From positions 124,001-188,000 of the forward strand of contig BPCL01000001.1 in assembly GCA_019653755.1 (NCBI GenBank): a stretch of DNA of 64,000 nucleotides, read 5' to 3'. Under the pieces are notes generated by a model. It did no database searches and was not told the origin of the DNA. It worked only from the letters and a program-made list of their open reading frames with translations. This DNA is from Woeseia sp. Lineage in GTDB: Bacteria > Pseudomonadota > Gammaproteobacteria > Steroidobacterales > UBA11654. This document shows, in pieces, positions 1 through 11,300 of the stretch (position 1 is the first letter of the stretch; each line of letters begins with the position of its first letter). The position numbers and the translations under genes are program-made.

Positions 1-444
1 AGTTGCATCTCAGAATCAATGTTCCAATGATCGGTCCGAATGCTATAAAATCCAAACATTCTTTCAGGTTGACCTTTGATTTGTTCGTGCAAGAATTCAT
101 TGCTGGCTATCCCGGTTGTGTCAGGACTGTAGACAGCAAAAACACCACCTCTCCTGATGCCTGCATTATCCATTTGTTTAAGGATACCTTCAGAGGTTAA
201 ACCACTGCCCAATAGTCCACTCATTAGGAATTTAAAAGGCTTTGGGACTCGTTCTGAATATCTTTCCTTGTAGGGCTCGGTAAGAGCTTCCCATGTTCCA
301 GTGTGAAGATGCATATCAATGATATCGATATCAACCCCATCTACAGTTATCCCGTAGGTGACCGGGGTCATCTTTTAACAGATAGTTATAGGCAACTCCG
401 CCTAAAATGATCAATACAATTGCTCTTAGTATAAATTTTTTCAT
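1..444 (-). CDS. Amidohydrolase-like protein, frameshifted, cut by window edge
   Basis: Only the N-terminal part lies in the window; the gene runs off the left edge. Starting from the ATG at 444, the protein begins with a hydrophobic segment (about residues 4-20) that looks like a signal peptide or anchor. The frame closes after about 40 codons, but a second frame, opening near 371, continues without a stop to the edge and contains the metal-site-like motif DMHLHTG. A one-base shift near the CCCC/AAAA runs around 361-378 joins the two. The DxHxH pattern plus the following sequence fits the amidohydrolase superfamily (TIM-barrel metal hydrolases). Substrate unknown. It is followed on the same strand by the oligopeptidase gene, 39 bp away. 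Confidence 0.55.
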
Positions 445-483
445 GTTTCTTTGTTTCCTTGTTCTAATAATAAGTAATCTTAA

Positions 484-2603
484 CTAATTTTGTAATAAAT
501 AATGTAAAGCAAAGCCATAAACATCAGAAATGTAATTGATGGTTTTGTTTCTTGGGGTACCAGCACCGTGCCCAGCTCTGGTTTCAATTCTTATTAATAT
601 TGGGTTAATGCAGTTTTGTGCTTCCTGAAGTCTGGCTGTAAATTTATAAGAATGAGATGGTACCACCCGATCATCGAGTTCGGATGTTGTCACCAATGTT
701 GGTGGATAGCATTCGCCTTTTTTAATATTGTGATAGGGGGAGTATTTCACTAGAGTTTCAAACCCCTTTTCATCTTCAGGTGATCCATAATCGCTCTCCC
801 AGGCCCAGCCAATGGTAAATTTATTAAATCGAAGCATGTCCATAACCCCTACACCGGGAAGCGCTACACCAAATAAATCAGGTCTCTGAAGCATCGTTGC
901 TCCCACCAAAAGACCTCCATTTGATCGTCCCTCGATAGCTGTTCTTCCAGGCTTGAAAGCTTTTGATTATGGAGGTATTCAGCCGCTGCAATAAAATCAT
1001 CAAATACATTTTGTTTATTATCTAACATACCTTGTCGATGCCATTCTTCTCCATATTCACCGCCGCCACGAAGATTAGGCACTGCAACGATACCTCCCAT
1101 TTTCATCCATGCAAGATATCGCTCTCTAAAACTAGGCAGTATTGAGATATCAAATCCACCATAACCATATAAGAGTAAGGGTGTGTTTTGATTTATCTTT
1201 AAATCTTTCTGGTGTGAGATATACATAGGGATTAATGTGCCGTCTTTACTCGGATAAAATGTCTGTCTTGTAATGAAGTTTTCAGAATTGTAATCAGGGA
1301 CTTCTTTTTTCCATAAGAGACGAGTTGAACCATTTCTTGCATTGTATTCATAGATTTCGTTTGGCTTGATGTAGTTCGGGGAACGTAAAATAAAAAACAT
1401 CAGAATCATGGTTAGAAGAAATACTTGAGATAATCCCTTTTTTGTCAAAACTTAATTTTTTCTTAGCCAGTGTTTGCTTGTTGTAAAGAAAGATTTCAGT
1501 CGAGACGTCATTAAGATATTGACACAAAATAAAGTTTTCCAATAATTCAACACGTGTTAGAGCATTTTCAGTCTCTGCAACCATTAATTTCCAATTTACT
1601 TGGTCTGGATTATTAATATCAATGGAGATTATCTTGCCATTGGGGGCTTCAAAATCTGTGAAAAATAAGAACTCTGTGCCAATATTTCCTAGAAAAATAA
1701 ATTGACCTATCAATTCTGGGATAAGTTCTACAAAGGCTTCATTATTATTTCTCAAGTCTTGATAGAAGATTCTGTTTCTTTCATCTGTGCCTTGACTAAC
1801 CGAAAGGATTAGATAACTGCCGTCTTCACTAACAGTTGTACCCCAACCCCATTCAGGCTTATCGGTCGCTCATAAATGAGTCTGTCTTGAGTTTGAGCTT
1901 GACCGATTGTGTGAAAGAAGAGTTTTTGATTTCGATTCAACTCTTCGTATTCATCACCTGCTTTAGGTTCAGAATATCCTGAGTAATAAAATCCTGAATT
2001 ATCTTTAGCCCATTCAGCGCCACTAAATTTTGACCAATTGATTGTGTCTGATAAATCTTTTTTGGTTTCTATATTTTTAATTTTCCAAGTTCTCCAATCA
2101 GAGCCTCCATCAGAGATTGAATAAGCAAGGAGTTCTGCGTTTGGGCTAATGGATATTGAGCTAATTGATATTGTTCCGTCTTCGGATAAATCGTTTGGAT
2201 CTAACAACAGCGTTTTTATTGAATTGACATCTTCTGAATAAAACAATTTGCTTTGTTCCCATGAGCCATCGTTGTAATAAGAGAAAAATTTTGTTTTTTC
2301 TCTAAAGGGAGCAGATTGAGTCTCTTTATTAAAAATATTATCTAGTATTTCCTTAAACTCTTGTTGTTCTTTAAATCTCTCTAGAAAAGATTGACTAAGA
2401 ATATTCTGATTCTTAATCCAGGTTTTAGTTTCAACTGAATCTAAATTTTCTAAATCTCTATAGGGGTCTTCAATCAGGTACCCATGATAATTATCGACGA
2501 CATCCGACTTTTTTGAAAAAGGGTAATCTATACTCTCTGTTAGGCTAGCTGACGAATAAATAAACAAGGAAATATAAATTAATAAAGGATAGTATTTGCT
2601 CAT
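484..2603 (-). CDS. Prolyl oligopeptidase (S9A), secreted, three frameshifts
   Basis: Four ORF-track pieces (1809-2657, 1348-1755, 864-1448, 484-909) line up end to end as one protein of about 705 residues, the usual length for S9A prolyl oligopeptidase, which cuts short peptides after proline. An N-terminal signal peptide (YYPLLIYISLFIYSS) suggests periplasmic export. The N-terminal family motif EDPYRDLE is present. The catalytic serine sits in GRSNGGLL, readable only across the third frameshift; the aspartate is in SELDDRVVP and the histidine in RAGHGAGTP. I chose the inner ATG at 2603, since the ORF-track start at 2657 would overlap the divergent gene and would hide the signal peptide. Breaks fall near 1880, 1380 and 950 and each needs only a small indel, so the gene is probably intact in the organism. 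Confidence 0.85.
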
Positions 2604-2648
2604 GGCTGTAAATATTAGCTCAATATAAAATTTTGATAAACAAAATCT

Positions 2649-3029
2649 ATGGAACATCTTCTTGAAAACCTAGGATTGATACAAGACGGAACTATTTTAC
2701 CTGGATTTATTTTCGGAGTCGTTCATGTCAGTTTAGTTATTCTAGGGTTCTATACCGGCTGGAGCATTAATCGACTCTTAAAGAATGCCACAAAGGGTTA
2801 TATAGCTGGAATTATTGGAGCTTCTTTAGCCCATGTCATAGCTGACCTGTTAGCTGCACTGATAGATCCGACAATGAGAGCAAGAACAGCAGGTATTGTT
2901 TTAGGTGGACTCTTACCCCTACTTTTTATTCCATTACTCGAAAAATATGTCACCAAGAGCAAAAGCCATATTATGGTTGGAGATCACGAGGACATTGAGA
3001 AAGATTTAAATGATGAGCACCACCACTAA
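2649..3029 (+). CDS. Small integral membrane protein, unknown
   Basis: A 126-residue protein I do not recognise. It has about three hydrophobic segments (roughly residues 17-36, 50-72 and 80-98), a glycine-rich middle (GYIAGIIGASLAHVIADLL) and a hydrophilic tail ending in EHHH, which might bind metal. It diverges from the oligopeptidase gene and is followed 53 bp later on the same strand by the ferritin-like gene. That neighbour hints at a metal-related role, but this is inference only. No good ribosome-binding site is visible before the ATG. Confidence 0.6.
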   Translation: MEHLLENLGLIQDGTILPGFIFGVVHVSLVILGFYTGWSINRLLKNATKGYIAGIIGASLAHVIADLLAALIDPTMRARTAGIVLGGLLPLLFIPLLEKYVTKSKSHIMVGDHEDIEKDLNDEHHH

Positions 3030-3082
3030 CCAGGCTAGTAATAAATTGTGCTAAAATAGTTAAAAATGGATTGAGGGAAGAA

Positions 3083-3523
3083 ATGAAAGACTTAGATGTA
3101 GAGGCAACCTGTACTATTTTAAACAATATCATGGAATACGAACTAGCAGGTGTTGTTCGATATACCCATTCTTCAATAATGGTTAGCGGGCCTTATAGAA
3201 TACCTATTGTTGAATTTCTTCAAGCCCAAGCTCAAGAATCACTTCTTCATGCTCAAGAGGCTGGTGAATTGCTAACAGGTCTAGAAGGCCATCCCTCACA
3301 GCAAATTACACCGATCGAGGAAACCCATAAGCATTCTGTTGATGATATTTTAAAAGAAAGTTTGGAGCATGAACTAAAAGCACTAGATCTATACAAAGAT
3401 CTTTTGAGTGTTGTAGAAGGTAGATCTGTTTTTATAGAGGAATACGCTAGAAATAAGATAGGGCAAGAAGAACAGCATTCATTAGAGCTTAGAAAAATGC
3501 TTAGAGATTACTCAGTTGAATGA
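3083..3523 (+). CDS. Bacterioferritin-like ferritin-fold protein
   Basis: A four-helix ferritin-like protein of about 146 residues. Conserved acidic/histidine positions include EYELAGVVRY, QESLLHAQEAGE, EHELKALDLY and the ExxH of EEQHSLEL, matching the di-iron ligands of bacterioferritin-type proteins. The first ExxH is spaced as ExxxH here, so it belongs to a bacterioferritin-like side family rather than classical Bfr. Likely role: iron binding or oxidation in the cytoplasm. The track begins at TTG 3071; I prefer ATG 3083 because GAGGGAAG lies just before it as a ribosome-binding site. The last 16 bp overlap the 3' end of the convergent SGNH-like gene. Confidence 0.75.
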   Translation: MKDLDVEATCTILNNIMEYELAGVVRYTHSSIMVSGPYRIPIVEFLQAQAQESLLHAQEAGELLTGLEGHPSQQITPIEETHKHSVDDILKESLEHELKALDLYKDLLSVVEGRSVFIEEYARNKIGQEEQHSLELRKMLRDYSVE

Positions 3524-4302
3524 GATCCAGATAGGCCATAGTAATTATTAACTGTTAACTGAGCTATTTTTTGAAGAAATAGCTTGTCATCTGCACTTAC
3601 ACTTCCGTTGTAGTCATAATTGATTCCAACAGGGGATTCACCAAAAACACTCGCAAAAACTGTGCATGCTGCTAAATAAGTTCCTAATAAATCCGGGTGT
3701 GTCCCATCTAATTTATGTAACTTGATATCAGGTCGTTCCTTGTAAGCTGCCTCAAATGCCAAACCAACAGGTATTACTAAAGCTTGGTTTGCATTCCCTG
3801 AAAATGTGTACATTTCCTCAATTGATCTAATTAGGTTTGGGGCATAATTTTTATGTGATTCTGTGTATGCATGTGTCATATAAAGAGCAGGTTCAATATC
3901 TTTTGATCTGATGGTTTCAATATGTTGGTGAGCTACTTCATTGAATTCAATTCTGTCGCTTTCCGATAGTACTTCGCCGCTCCCACCTTGGAGTATAACT
4001 AGATCAAATTTCTCTATGCTGCTAATAGCAAGAGGTTGGATTAAACGTTCAACATCATGATGCTTTAGCCTAGAGCCTCCAATCGTTGCCGATTTCACAT
4101 TCTTGCTACCGTCGAACTTGGCGAATCTTTCATTTGCCATGTTTTTAAAGTGATTATGTAGACTGTCGTTGTAATATAGGTAGCTATTACCAATAAATAA
4201 GACACTGTTTGGATTATCTTTAAGTGCTTTTATTTCAGGTGTTATTTCTCCAAATGTATTAAAGCTGAAGAGAATTAGGGACGTAAGTAGGATTTTCTTC
4301 AT
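3508..4302 (-). CDS. Secreted SGNH/GDSL-like hydrolase
   Basis: About 264 residues starting at MKKILLTSLILFSFNTFG, a clear signal peptide; the track's 13 extra upstream codons overlap the previous gene's end and are unlikely. Motifs fit the SGNH hydrolase fold: GNSYLYYND (block I), a glycine-rich LQGGSGE block and DGTHPDLLGTYLAA with the Asp-x-x-His pair near the end. It resembles DUF4886-type family members. In place of the usual GDS it has GNS, as in other members of that branch. It lies 10 bp after the HlyD gene, so it is the last gene of the type I secretion operon. It might modify a surface glycan or the secreted product; this is inference. Confidence 0.7.
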   Translation of the reverse strand: MKKILLTSLILFSFNTFGEITPEIKALKDNPNSVLFIGNSYLYYNDSLHNHFKNMANERFAKFDGSKNVKSATIGGSRLKHHDVERLIQPLAISSIEKFDLVILQGGSGEVLSESDRIEFNEVAHQHIETIRSKDIEPALYMTHAYTESHKNYAPNLIRSIEEMYTFSGNANQALVIPVGLAFEAAYKERPDIKLHKLDGTHPDLLGTYLAACTVFASVFGESPVGINYDYNGSVSADDKLFLQKIAQLTVNNYYGLSGSHSTE

Positions 4303-4312
4303 TGTTTTTTTA

Positions 4313-5239
4313 TTACCTTTCTCTAAATGCTTCGTTAGCAACTTTTGTAACAGGTTGTAAAAGATAATTCAGAACAGTTTTTTCACCACTAACTATATCT
4401 GCTTCCGCAACCATCCCTGGGAGAATTCTTATGTTTTTTCCTAAAGATGTAAAACCATTTTCCTCAACAGCTATTTGGCAGATGTACCAAATAGTGCCAT
4501 CTTCTTTTTGAATTGTGTCAGCTCCTACTGTTATAACCTCTCCATTCAGGGACCCAAATTTAGAAAAATCAAAGGCTGTAAGTTTAATAATAGCCTCTTG
4601 TCCTGGGAGAACGTAGGCAATATCTTTGGGGTTAATTTCAACCTCAATAATAAGGTCATCATCTATAGGGACTATTTCAAGTAAGGGTTCTCCAGGTTGT
4701 GCAACTCCTCCCGTTGTATTTACCAAGAGTCTATTTACAATCCCATCCACTGGAGCAATTACAGTTGTTCTCATAAGCCTATCTTGAAGTATTGGAAGAG
4801 TTTCTTCTGATTTCATTAATCCTGCTTCCGCATCAGAAATACGCTGGAGTAGACGGATTAATTCCATTCTGGATTCCACTCCAGAATCAACGAGGGGTTG
4901 AAGTATTTCTAACTCCTCATTGAGTAAGTCAAAATTGTTTTCAGCTGCTTTTTTTTCTTTTACTAAGGCCGATAATTCCGATTCAAACTTGGTGCTATCA
5001 AATACTATTAGAGGATCTCCTGAAGAAACTGATTGCCCAGTTCTTGTCAGAATTTCTTTTATTATTCCTCCTTCTAAGTTTTGGATAACCTGTATCTTCG
5101 AAGAGGCAACGACTCTCCCTTGTGCTTTTGTTACTTCTTCTAGTGTCGCAAAATTTGCCCAAACTAGGATAACGATCCAAAATAAGCATATTAAATATAA
5201 AACTATATTTGCATTTCTAAGTTGTCTTTCTTCAATCAT
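4313..5239 (-). CDS. HlyD-family membrane fusion protein of type I secretion
   Basis: Periplasmic adaptor linking the inner-membrane ABC exporter to the outer-membrane channel. A single N-terminal membrane helix (about residues 13-30) is followed by a biotinyl-lipoyl-like half (VIQNLEGGIIKEI), a coiled-coil hairpin (about 85-150), the second lipoyl half (IAPVDGIVNRLL) and a beta-barrel domain with the C-terminal family signature (LPGMVAEADI). At 308 residues it is short for the family (often 390-450), mainly because the coiled-coil hairpin is short. The start overlaps the ABC gene's stop by 8 bp, indicating translational coupling. Confidence 0.9.
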   Translation of the reverse strand: MIEERQLRNANIVLYLICLFWIVILVWANFATLEEVTKAQGRVVASSKIQVIQNLEGGIIKEILTRTGQSVSSGDPLIVFDSTKFESELSALVKEKKAAENNFDLLNEELEILQPLVDSGVESRMELIRLLQRISDAEAGLMKSEETLPILQDRLMRTTVIAPVDGIVNRLLVNTTGGVAQPGEPLLEIVPIDDDLIIEVEINPKDIAYVLPGQEAIIKLTAFDFSKFGSLNGEVITVGADTIQKEDGTIWYICQIAVEENGFTSLGKNIRILPGMVAEADIVSGEKTVLNYLLQPVTKVANEAFRER

Positions 5240-6929
5240 TTTTTTGTCTTAATTTCATTAAAACTTCATCTTTTTCACCATCCAAAACTACCGATCCATT
5301 AGCTAAAACAATAATGCGATCAACCAGTTCTAACATAGACATTCGATGAGTTACCACTATGATTGTTTTAAACCCTCCCAAATTAAGATTTTCAAGAAGG
5401 TCTTTCTCAGAATTGATATCGAGTGATGCAGTGGGTTCGTCCAATAGCAGCACTTCAGGGTTTCCCGCTATTGCCCGAGCTAATGCAATGGACTGCATTT
5501 GCCCTCTTGATAAGGACTTACCTTTATCCGAGAGTATGTACTCTAAACCACCTGGAATGGTATTCAGGAAACTATTTAGGCCGCTCAGCTCTATTGCATT
5601 CTGGATTGCTTTGTCTTCTATCCAATTTCTCCCCATAACGATGTTTTCTTTAATCGATCCAGAGAACAGTTGGAAATCTTGAAGCACAACCGCTAATTTT
5701 TCTCTGAAAGTATCCTGATCAATTTCATCTATATTAAGATGATTGAAGCTTAAAGAGCCTTGTGTAGGCGTGTAAATTCCAGAAATAAGTTTTATTAAGG
5801 TCGTTTTTCCTGAGCCATTTTTACCCATAACGGGAATTTTTTCTCCCTCTTTGATTTGTGTTGTCAGTTGGTTGATTGAGGGAATAGATGAATTTAGATA
5901 GAAAAAGCTAAGATTTTTTATTTCAAGATTGCCCAATGTTTGGACTTTCATCCCTTCATTATTATTGCTTCGATCTGAGATTGTATTCATCAATAAATCA
6001 ATCTTTTTATATGCTGTCTTAGCATGATTCAATCTTCCAAAGAGGTTAGCTACTTGAGCTAAAGGGGAGAGGGCTCTTGAAGAGAGAAGAACCGCAGCGA
6101 CCATGGCACCCATAGAGACTTCTCCAGAATCTATCAAATAAGTTCCATAAAAAATAATCCCTACAAGACTAATAAGTTGTGCGCTTGACGCCGAGTTGGT
6201 TGCAAGTTGGGAGAGGACTTTAGATTTTCTTGATGAGCTTGATCCATCCTTTACGCTGTTTCTGTATCGATCGATGAATAATGAAGAGCTATTATTGGTC
6301 TGTATGGCATCCAAGCCTCCTAAACTTTCAACCAATAAACTGTATTTACTTTGGTTCATTTCAGAGACAGTCTTGCTGTGTTTCTCAATAAAAGGCTGAA
6401 CAGCTATACCAATGATTAAAATTATTGGAATGACTGATAAAGGGATAATTGCTAAAGGTCCTGCAATGAGATAAATGACCAAAACAAACAAGAATACAAA
6501 AGGCAAGTCAACCAATAATGCAATTGTTGCAGAAGCAAAAAATTGTTTGAGAGCATCGAATTCTTTGAAAGTGTTTGCAAGACTTCCCACCGAGTTATCA
6601 ATTGAACCAATTGGTGAGTGGAGAAGGCGATAATAAATCTCTTCCCCGACACCCAGATCTAAATCTTGTCCAGCTAGATCGATATACCATGATCTTAAGT
6701 TTTTTAAGATGAAATCAAATACAACAACTATCGCCATTCCGAAAGTGAGTGCAAACAGGGAAGAATAGGCAGCATTAGGTATAACTCTGTCATAGACCAC
6801 CATGATAAAGATAGAGCTAGCAACAGAAAGAAGGTTAACCATGGCCGAGGCCAGAAGAACCCTGGAATATAGATTCTTATTTTCGCTGAAGGCAGCTTTG
6901 AACCAATGATTAGTTTTTTGTTCACTCAT
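5232..6929 (-). CDS. Type I secretion ABC exporter (ATPase/permease)
   Basis: A 565-residue fused permease and ATPase. The N-terminal half carries about six membrane helices in the ABC exporter arrangement, with the LapB/LssB-like stretch IFIMVVYDRVIPN; it lacks the N-terminal C39-like peptidase domain seen in RTX toxin and LapB exporters. The ATPase half has Walker A GKNGSGKTT, signature LSRGQMQSIALARA, Walker B VLLLDEPTASLD and the H-loop VVTHRM. It should energise export of an unfolded substrate through the HlyD and TolC-like neighbours. Its ATG is 5 bp after the TolC-like stop. The divergent metalloprotease is the likely cargo. Confidence 0.92.
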   Translation of the reverse strand: MSEQKTNHWFKAAFSENKNLYSRVLLASAMVNLLSVASSIFIMVVYDRVIPNAAYSSLFALTFGMAIVVVFDFILKNLRSWYIDLAGQDLDLGVGEEIYYRLLHSPIGSIDNSVGSLANTFKEFDALKQFFASATIALLVDLPFVFLFVLVIYLIAGPLAIIPLSVIPIILIIGIAVQPFIEKHSKTVSEMNQSKYSLLVESLGGLDAIQTNNSSSLFIDRYRNSVKDGSSSSRKSKVLSQLATNSASSAQLISLVGIIFYGTYLIDSGEVSMGAMVAAVLLSSRALSPLAQVANLFGRLNHAKTAYKKIDLLMNTISDRSNNNEGMKVQTLGNLEIKNLSFFYLNSSIPSINQLTTQIKEGEKIPVMGKNGSGKTTLIKLISGIYTPTQGSLSFNHLNIDEIDQDTFREKLAVVLQDFQLFSGSIKENIVMGRNWIEDKAIQNAIELSGLNSFLNTIPGGLEYILSDKGKSLSRGQMQSIALARAIAGNPEVLLLDEPTASLDINSEKDLLENLNLGGFKTIIVVTHRMSMLELVDRIIVLANGSVVLDGEKDEVLMKLRQKND

Positions 6930-6934
6930 CGTTT

Positions 6935-8282
6935 CTAGAATTGATTTACAGTATTTTCTTGTTCAAAATATTTGATGATTTTCCCCAAGAGAAACAGTTG
7001 TCTCAATTGTGAGGAATTAATTTCTTTTTTATTAATAATTAACAATTCAGCGGACTCAATATAGTCCCTTTCAGCTTGCAACAACTCTAATAGAGAAACA
7101 TTGGATGATTCAAATTGAAGACTTAATTTATTTTTGCTTTGCTCATATGCTTCAAACGCATTATTAAATATTGCTAATCTTTCGCTGCTGTTTTCCAACT
7201 CCTGCTAAGTTGGCTTCAGATTTTATTTTTAATTCTTTCAGAAGTATTTCTTTTTTTAGTGTAGAAGAATTTAATTGTTCCTCGGCCAGTCTAACCAGCG
7301 CTTTTTTCTTGCCCCCGGTATAAATATCTACATTAAAATTTACCCCTGCATAGAGATCATAATTTTGATCCCCTGTAAGATCATACCTATCCCCTCTAAG
7401 TTCTAGGTTAATCTTGGGTTTAAAGCCAGCCTTAGCTTTTTCCAATTCTCTTTCAGAGGCTTTGATTAGTTCATTGGCCTTCATGATAGAGTAGTTTTCT
7501 TCGATCGCATCCCTAACTTTACTGCTATCATTAATCAATTGCTCTGAATCGACCTTTAAAAATTTTAAACAGGGTTTAGTGTCTACAATTAATTGACTGA
7601 ATTTAGCCCTAGCGCTTTGAAGCTTAAGATCTATGGTCATTTTTTTTGCCTGCGCTTCTGCCAACCTAGCCTCTGCTCTCATCATTTCCGCTTGAGCTGC
7701 TCTTCCGCTCTCAACTCGCATTTTTATTCGTCCGACGATTTGTGAATGGCTATCTATTGAAATATCAATCAGATCAGAAATAATTTTATACGCAGCGGTG
7801 TCTTGACAGGCTATAGCCATATCCAGAGTAAGCTCAGAGACTTTTTGCTGATTATTGTAATAATCAGCTTGCAGTATATATTCTTGCTTGCTTATCTCTT
7901 CTTTAATAATCGGGTCAAATAAGGATTGTTGCATTATCAAGCTACCATCGGCTCTATGCTGATCTTTTGAGCTTTCCGTAAGTGCACTGAGTGGATTATT
8001 AAACTTTTGTTTAAGGCTGTTCCTAGAATTTCCCTGAAACTGTATCTGTGGCTTATTGGCTGATTGGGCTATATCCAAAGAGGCTTTACTTGATCCAACT
8101 ATTGCCAGAGATTCTAGGTATACAGGATGATCTTGAATAGAGGAAATTAGCGAATCGATAAAAACCTCTTGTTCTTGTTTGTTCATTTCAAAATCACTAA
8201 TCACAATGGATTGTGTAAGTGCAGTCTGCCCAATAAGCAAACATAGCAGCACTACAATTATTTCTTTTTTATTAAAAGTCAT
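6935..8282 (-). CDS. TolC-like outer membrane efflux protein, frameshifted
   Basis: Two overlapping track ORFs (7164-8282 and 6935-7198) join as one protein of about 448 residues, normal for TolC/OEP channels. It starts with a signal peptide (IIVVLLCLLIGQTALTQ) and contains two long helical repeats with the family's alternating AxLAEAxA pattern (EARLAEAQAKK in the first half, ERDYIESAELLI near the end). The frame changes around 7165-7198. It is the first gene of the type I secretion operon (TolC-like, ABC, HlyD, SGNH-like), so the channel is probably dedicated to this exporter. Confidence 0.85.
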
Positions 8283-8371
8283 ACTCTTGTCTAATTTTAT
8301 ATAAAAAATTTAAAAAAGAACCTTAATAGTTCACTTTCTTCTCATCAATAATTACGCTATGATTTGCATCA
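8283..8371. promoter_or_regulatory. Divergent promoter region between secretion operon and its likely cargo
   Basis: This 89-bp AT-rich gap is the only space from which both the reverse secretion operon and the forward metalloprotease gene can be transcribed. I see AT-rich tracts (TTTATATAAAAAATTT) but cannot fix -35/-10 pairs or a regulator site. No Shine-Dalgarno precedes the protease ATG at 8372. Confidence 0.35.
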
Positions 8372-11300
8372 ATGCCTCTTAGGAAAAATAAAACAAACCT
8401 AACTTTCCCAACTCTAGCAGCATTGACTCTCACCGCATGTGGCGGTGGCGGCGGCGGGGGAGCAATGGTTCAACCATCGCCCCCAACAAATAGAGCTCCT
8501 AACACGGGAGGCACTGTTACTAAGACAATGGACGAGGATTCCAGTGATGTTGGACTTGATATTTCTACACCCACCGATGCCGATGGAGACAGCCTCACAA
8601 TCACGGTAACCGGATTACCCACAGGGGGAACCCTGTACACAGCTGATGGCGACGAAGTTACAAATGGAATGACTTTATCCATTTCTCAGCTTACGGGACT
8701 GATTTTTACTCCAGATGCCAATCTGAATGACGATAACACTGACTTTGGCTCTTTTACATACAGCGTTTCTGATGGAAGTACATCCACCTCAGGAACAGTC
8801 AATATCTCCGTTACTCCCGTCAATGATGTACCAGAGTTTAATTCAGGTCCTGATCTTAATATTGAGGAAAATCGTACTGAGATTAATGGTCTTACTGCAA
8901 CAGATATCGATGGTGATACTCTCACTTATTCTATTAGTGGAGGCGAGGATCAGTCTTTCTTCACTATAGATCCAGACACTGGTGCGCTGGTATTTATAGA
9001 TCGTCCTGATTTTGAAAATGCACAAGATAGCGACGCAGATAATATTTATATCGTTGAAATTACGATTGATGATGGGAATGGAGGCTCTGCCACACAAACG
9101 TTTAATATTATCGTTACTGATGTAGTCACGGGCATAACCATTTCTAATACAAGTATTGATGAGAATATAGAGGGGGCTGTGGTTGGTGATCTAATAGCAG
9201 CAATTGATGATATTAATGCCACTCATGAGTACAGCTATTCTCTAACTGGGGAGGATGCCGATAAGTTTGAAGTAGTTGATGGCCAACTAAAACTTAAAGA
9301 CGGAGTCAGTGCTAACTATGAAGAAAAGAACATCTATAGTGTTTTAGTCACCGCAACCGATACCGGCGGTCTTTCTGTATCTCAAAATTTCTCAGTTACA
9401 ATTAACGATATCAATGAGGCACCTACTGATATCGGTGTATCGAGACTCTCATTAAAGGACAACAGCGATGCTGCTGTTGTTGGAACATTAAGCACCGTTG
9501 ATGAAGATGGAAACGAAAGTCATAGCTACACTGTAAATGACGATCGTTTCGAGGTAGTGGATGGGGTATTAAAGCTTAAATCAGGAATAACCATTGACAG
9601 TCTTACCGAGCCAAGAGTTACTGTCATTGTTACCACCACTGATAAGGGCGGTCTGACTTATCAAGAAGAATTCACTCTAAGTGTAGGAACAGTTCAAATA
9701 ACAGGGCTTCAATTTGAAGAAAATAAAGCCGGCGCGATTATCGGCGATCTATCCGTTATTGACTCTGATTTAAGTGGCGATATAACCTACACAATATCAG
9801 GAGAGGGTTCTGAGAATTTTGAGGTGGTCAATGGTCAATTAAAGTTAATTGACTCCTATAGTGCCAATTTTGAGGTGCTTAATAGCTATCAGATTACGAT
9901 CACTGCTTCTGATGGAACCAATGAAGAATCGACCACTTATCCATTTAACGTCGTTGATGTTAATGACGCTCCTACATCTGTTTCACTTTCCGCTTCAGCG
10001 ATTGATGAAAATCAGTTTGGGGGAATCGTTGGTTCCTTGACAACAGCAGATGAAGATTCAGGCGACACTCATACTTATACGATATCTGGAGATGGCTCAG
10101 AATATTTTGAAGTAGTTAATGGTCAATTAAAGTTGAAAGATAATTTTGCAGCAAATTATGAGGATAAAAATACTTACACTCTAACTTTGACCTCCACCGA
10201 TTCAGGAGGTTTATCAATTTCTACTGATATTACAGTAAACATTAACGATATAAATGATGCGCCAACCGGCATCGATATAACCGGCAGTCTATTTGTTAAT
10301 GACGGTGTAACTGGCGGTAGTGTTGGAGTGATATCAACTATTGATGAGGATGCAGTTGATAGTCACTCTTATAGCATATCAGGAGCTGACGCTTCTTCGT
10401 TTGAAATTGTTAATGGCACACTCAAGCTGAAAAATACTGCCACTGCTGTTAGCAGTATACAAAGTACATATGAAATCAGCATAACAACTACCGATAAGGG
10501 CGGGTTGAGTTGGTCTGAGGACTACACGATCGAAGTGAACGTTGCACCAACAGCAGTAACACTTGACAGTATGGATGTTGACGAGAGTTATATCGGCGCT
10601 TCTGTGGGCGCCTTTCTGGTTTTTGATCCAAATGCCAATGATGAGTTTACCTACGTTCTAAGTGGCAGTGATGCAGCAAGTTTTGAGGTTATCGATGGCG
10701 TGCTTAAGGTTAAGTCTGGGACTTGGCTCGATTATGAAACTAAGGCTACCTATACAGTAACGGTCACCGTTATTGACCAAGGTGGGTTCAGCCTCCAAAA
10801 AACATTTAATATTGATGTTAATGATGTTCATTATGGCAATCCTTATCACACCGAAGTGCAGAGCGATTTTGTTGCACCGATATCCGACGACCCGAGTGTT
10901 CAAGCACTTCAATGGACTTATGGAGGAGACGGCGAAGGTAGCCTCATTTTTGTTCATGACAATGACCCGAACACCCCATTGGTGATCACTTATAGTCTTA
11001 TCGATTCAAACTCTGTTTTGGGAGACAACTACGATGATGGCTACGATCAAGATGTTTATGATAATAGATCTGACTATTCTGCAGAATGGGAAGCTATGGT
11101 AGTCCAGGCTTTTGAGTATTGGGGTGAAGTCTCAGGGATTACATTTGTTAGAGTCGATGATAATGCCAATATGTGTGGCGATATTAGAGTAGGGCTTTCG
11201 ACTGGTGATTTTGGGGGAGCAGGGGGTTGGGCTAATGTGCCTTATTATTATCAAGGTGAAAACAACAGCACAGCCAATGATATTTGGATACGTCAACAGT

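Noticed and set aside
3-200. 65-residue forward ORF at the left edge
   Set aside because: It lies opposite the frameshift-corrected amidohydrolase, whose metal motif (DMHLHTG) reads on the reverse strand.
9250-10790. Tandem DNA repeat in the protease gene
   Set aside because: The roughly 90-98-residue periodicity is clear in protein, but the DNA copies are too diverged to be a recent tandem repeat; described as cadherin-like domains.
10658-10957. Antisense ORFs across the metalloprotease (also 11132-11557, 12431-12634)
   Set aside because: They are shadows of the long, motif-rich forward frame, with no signal of their own.
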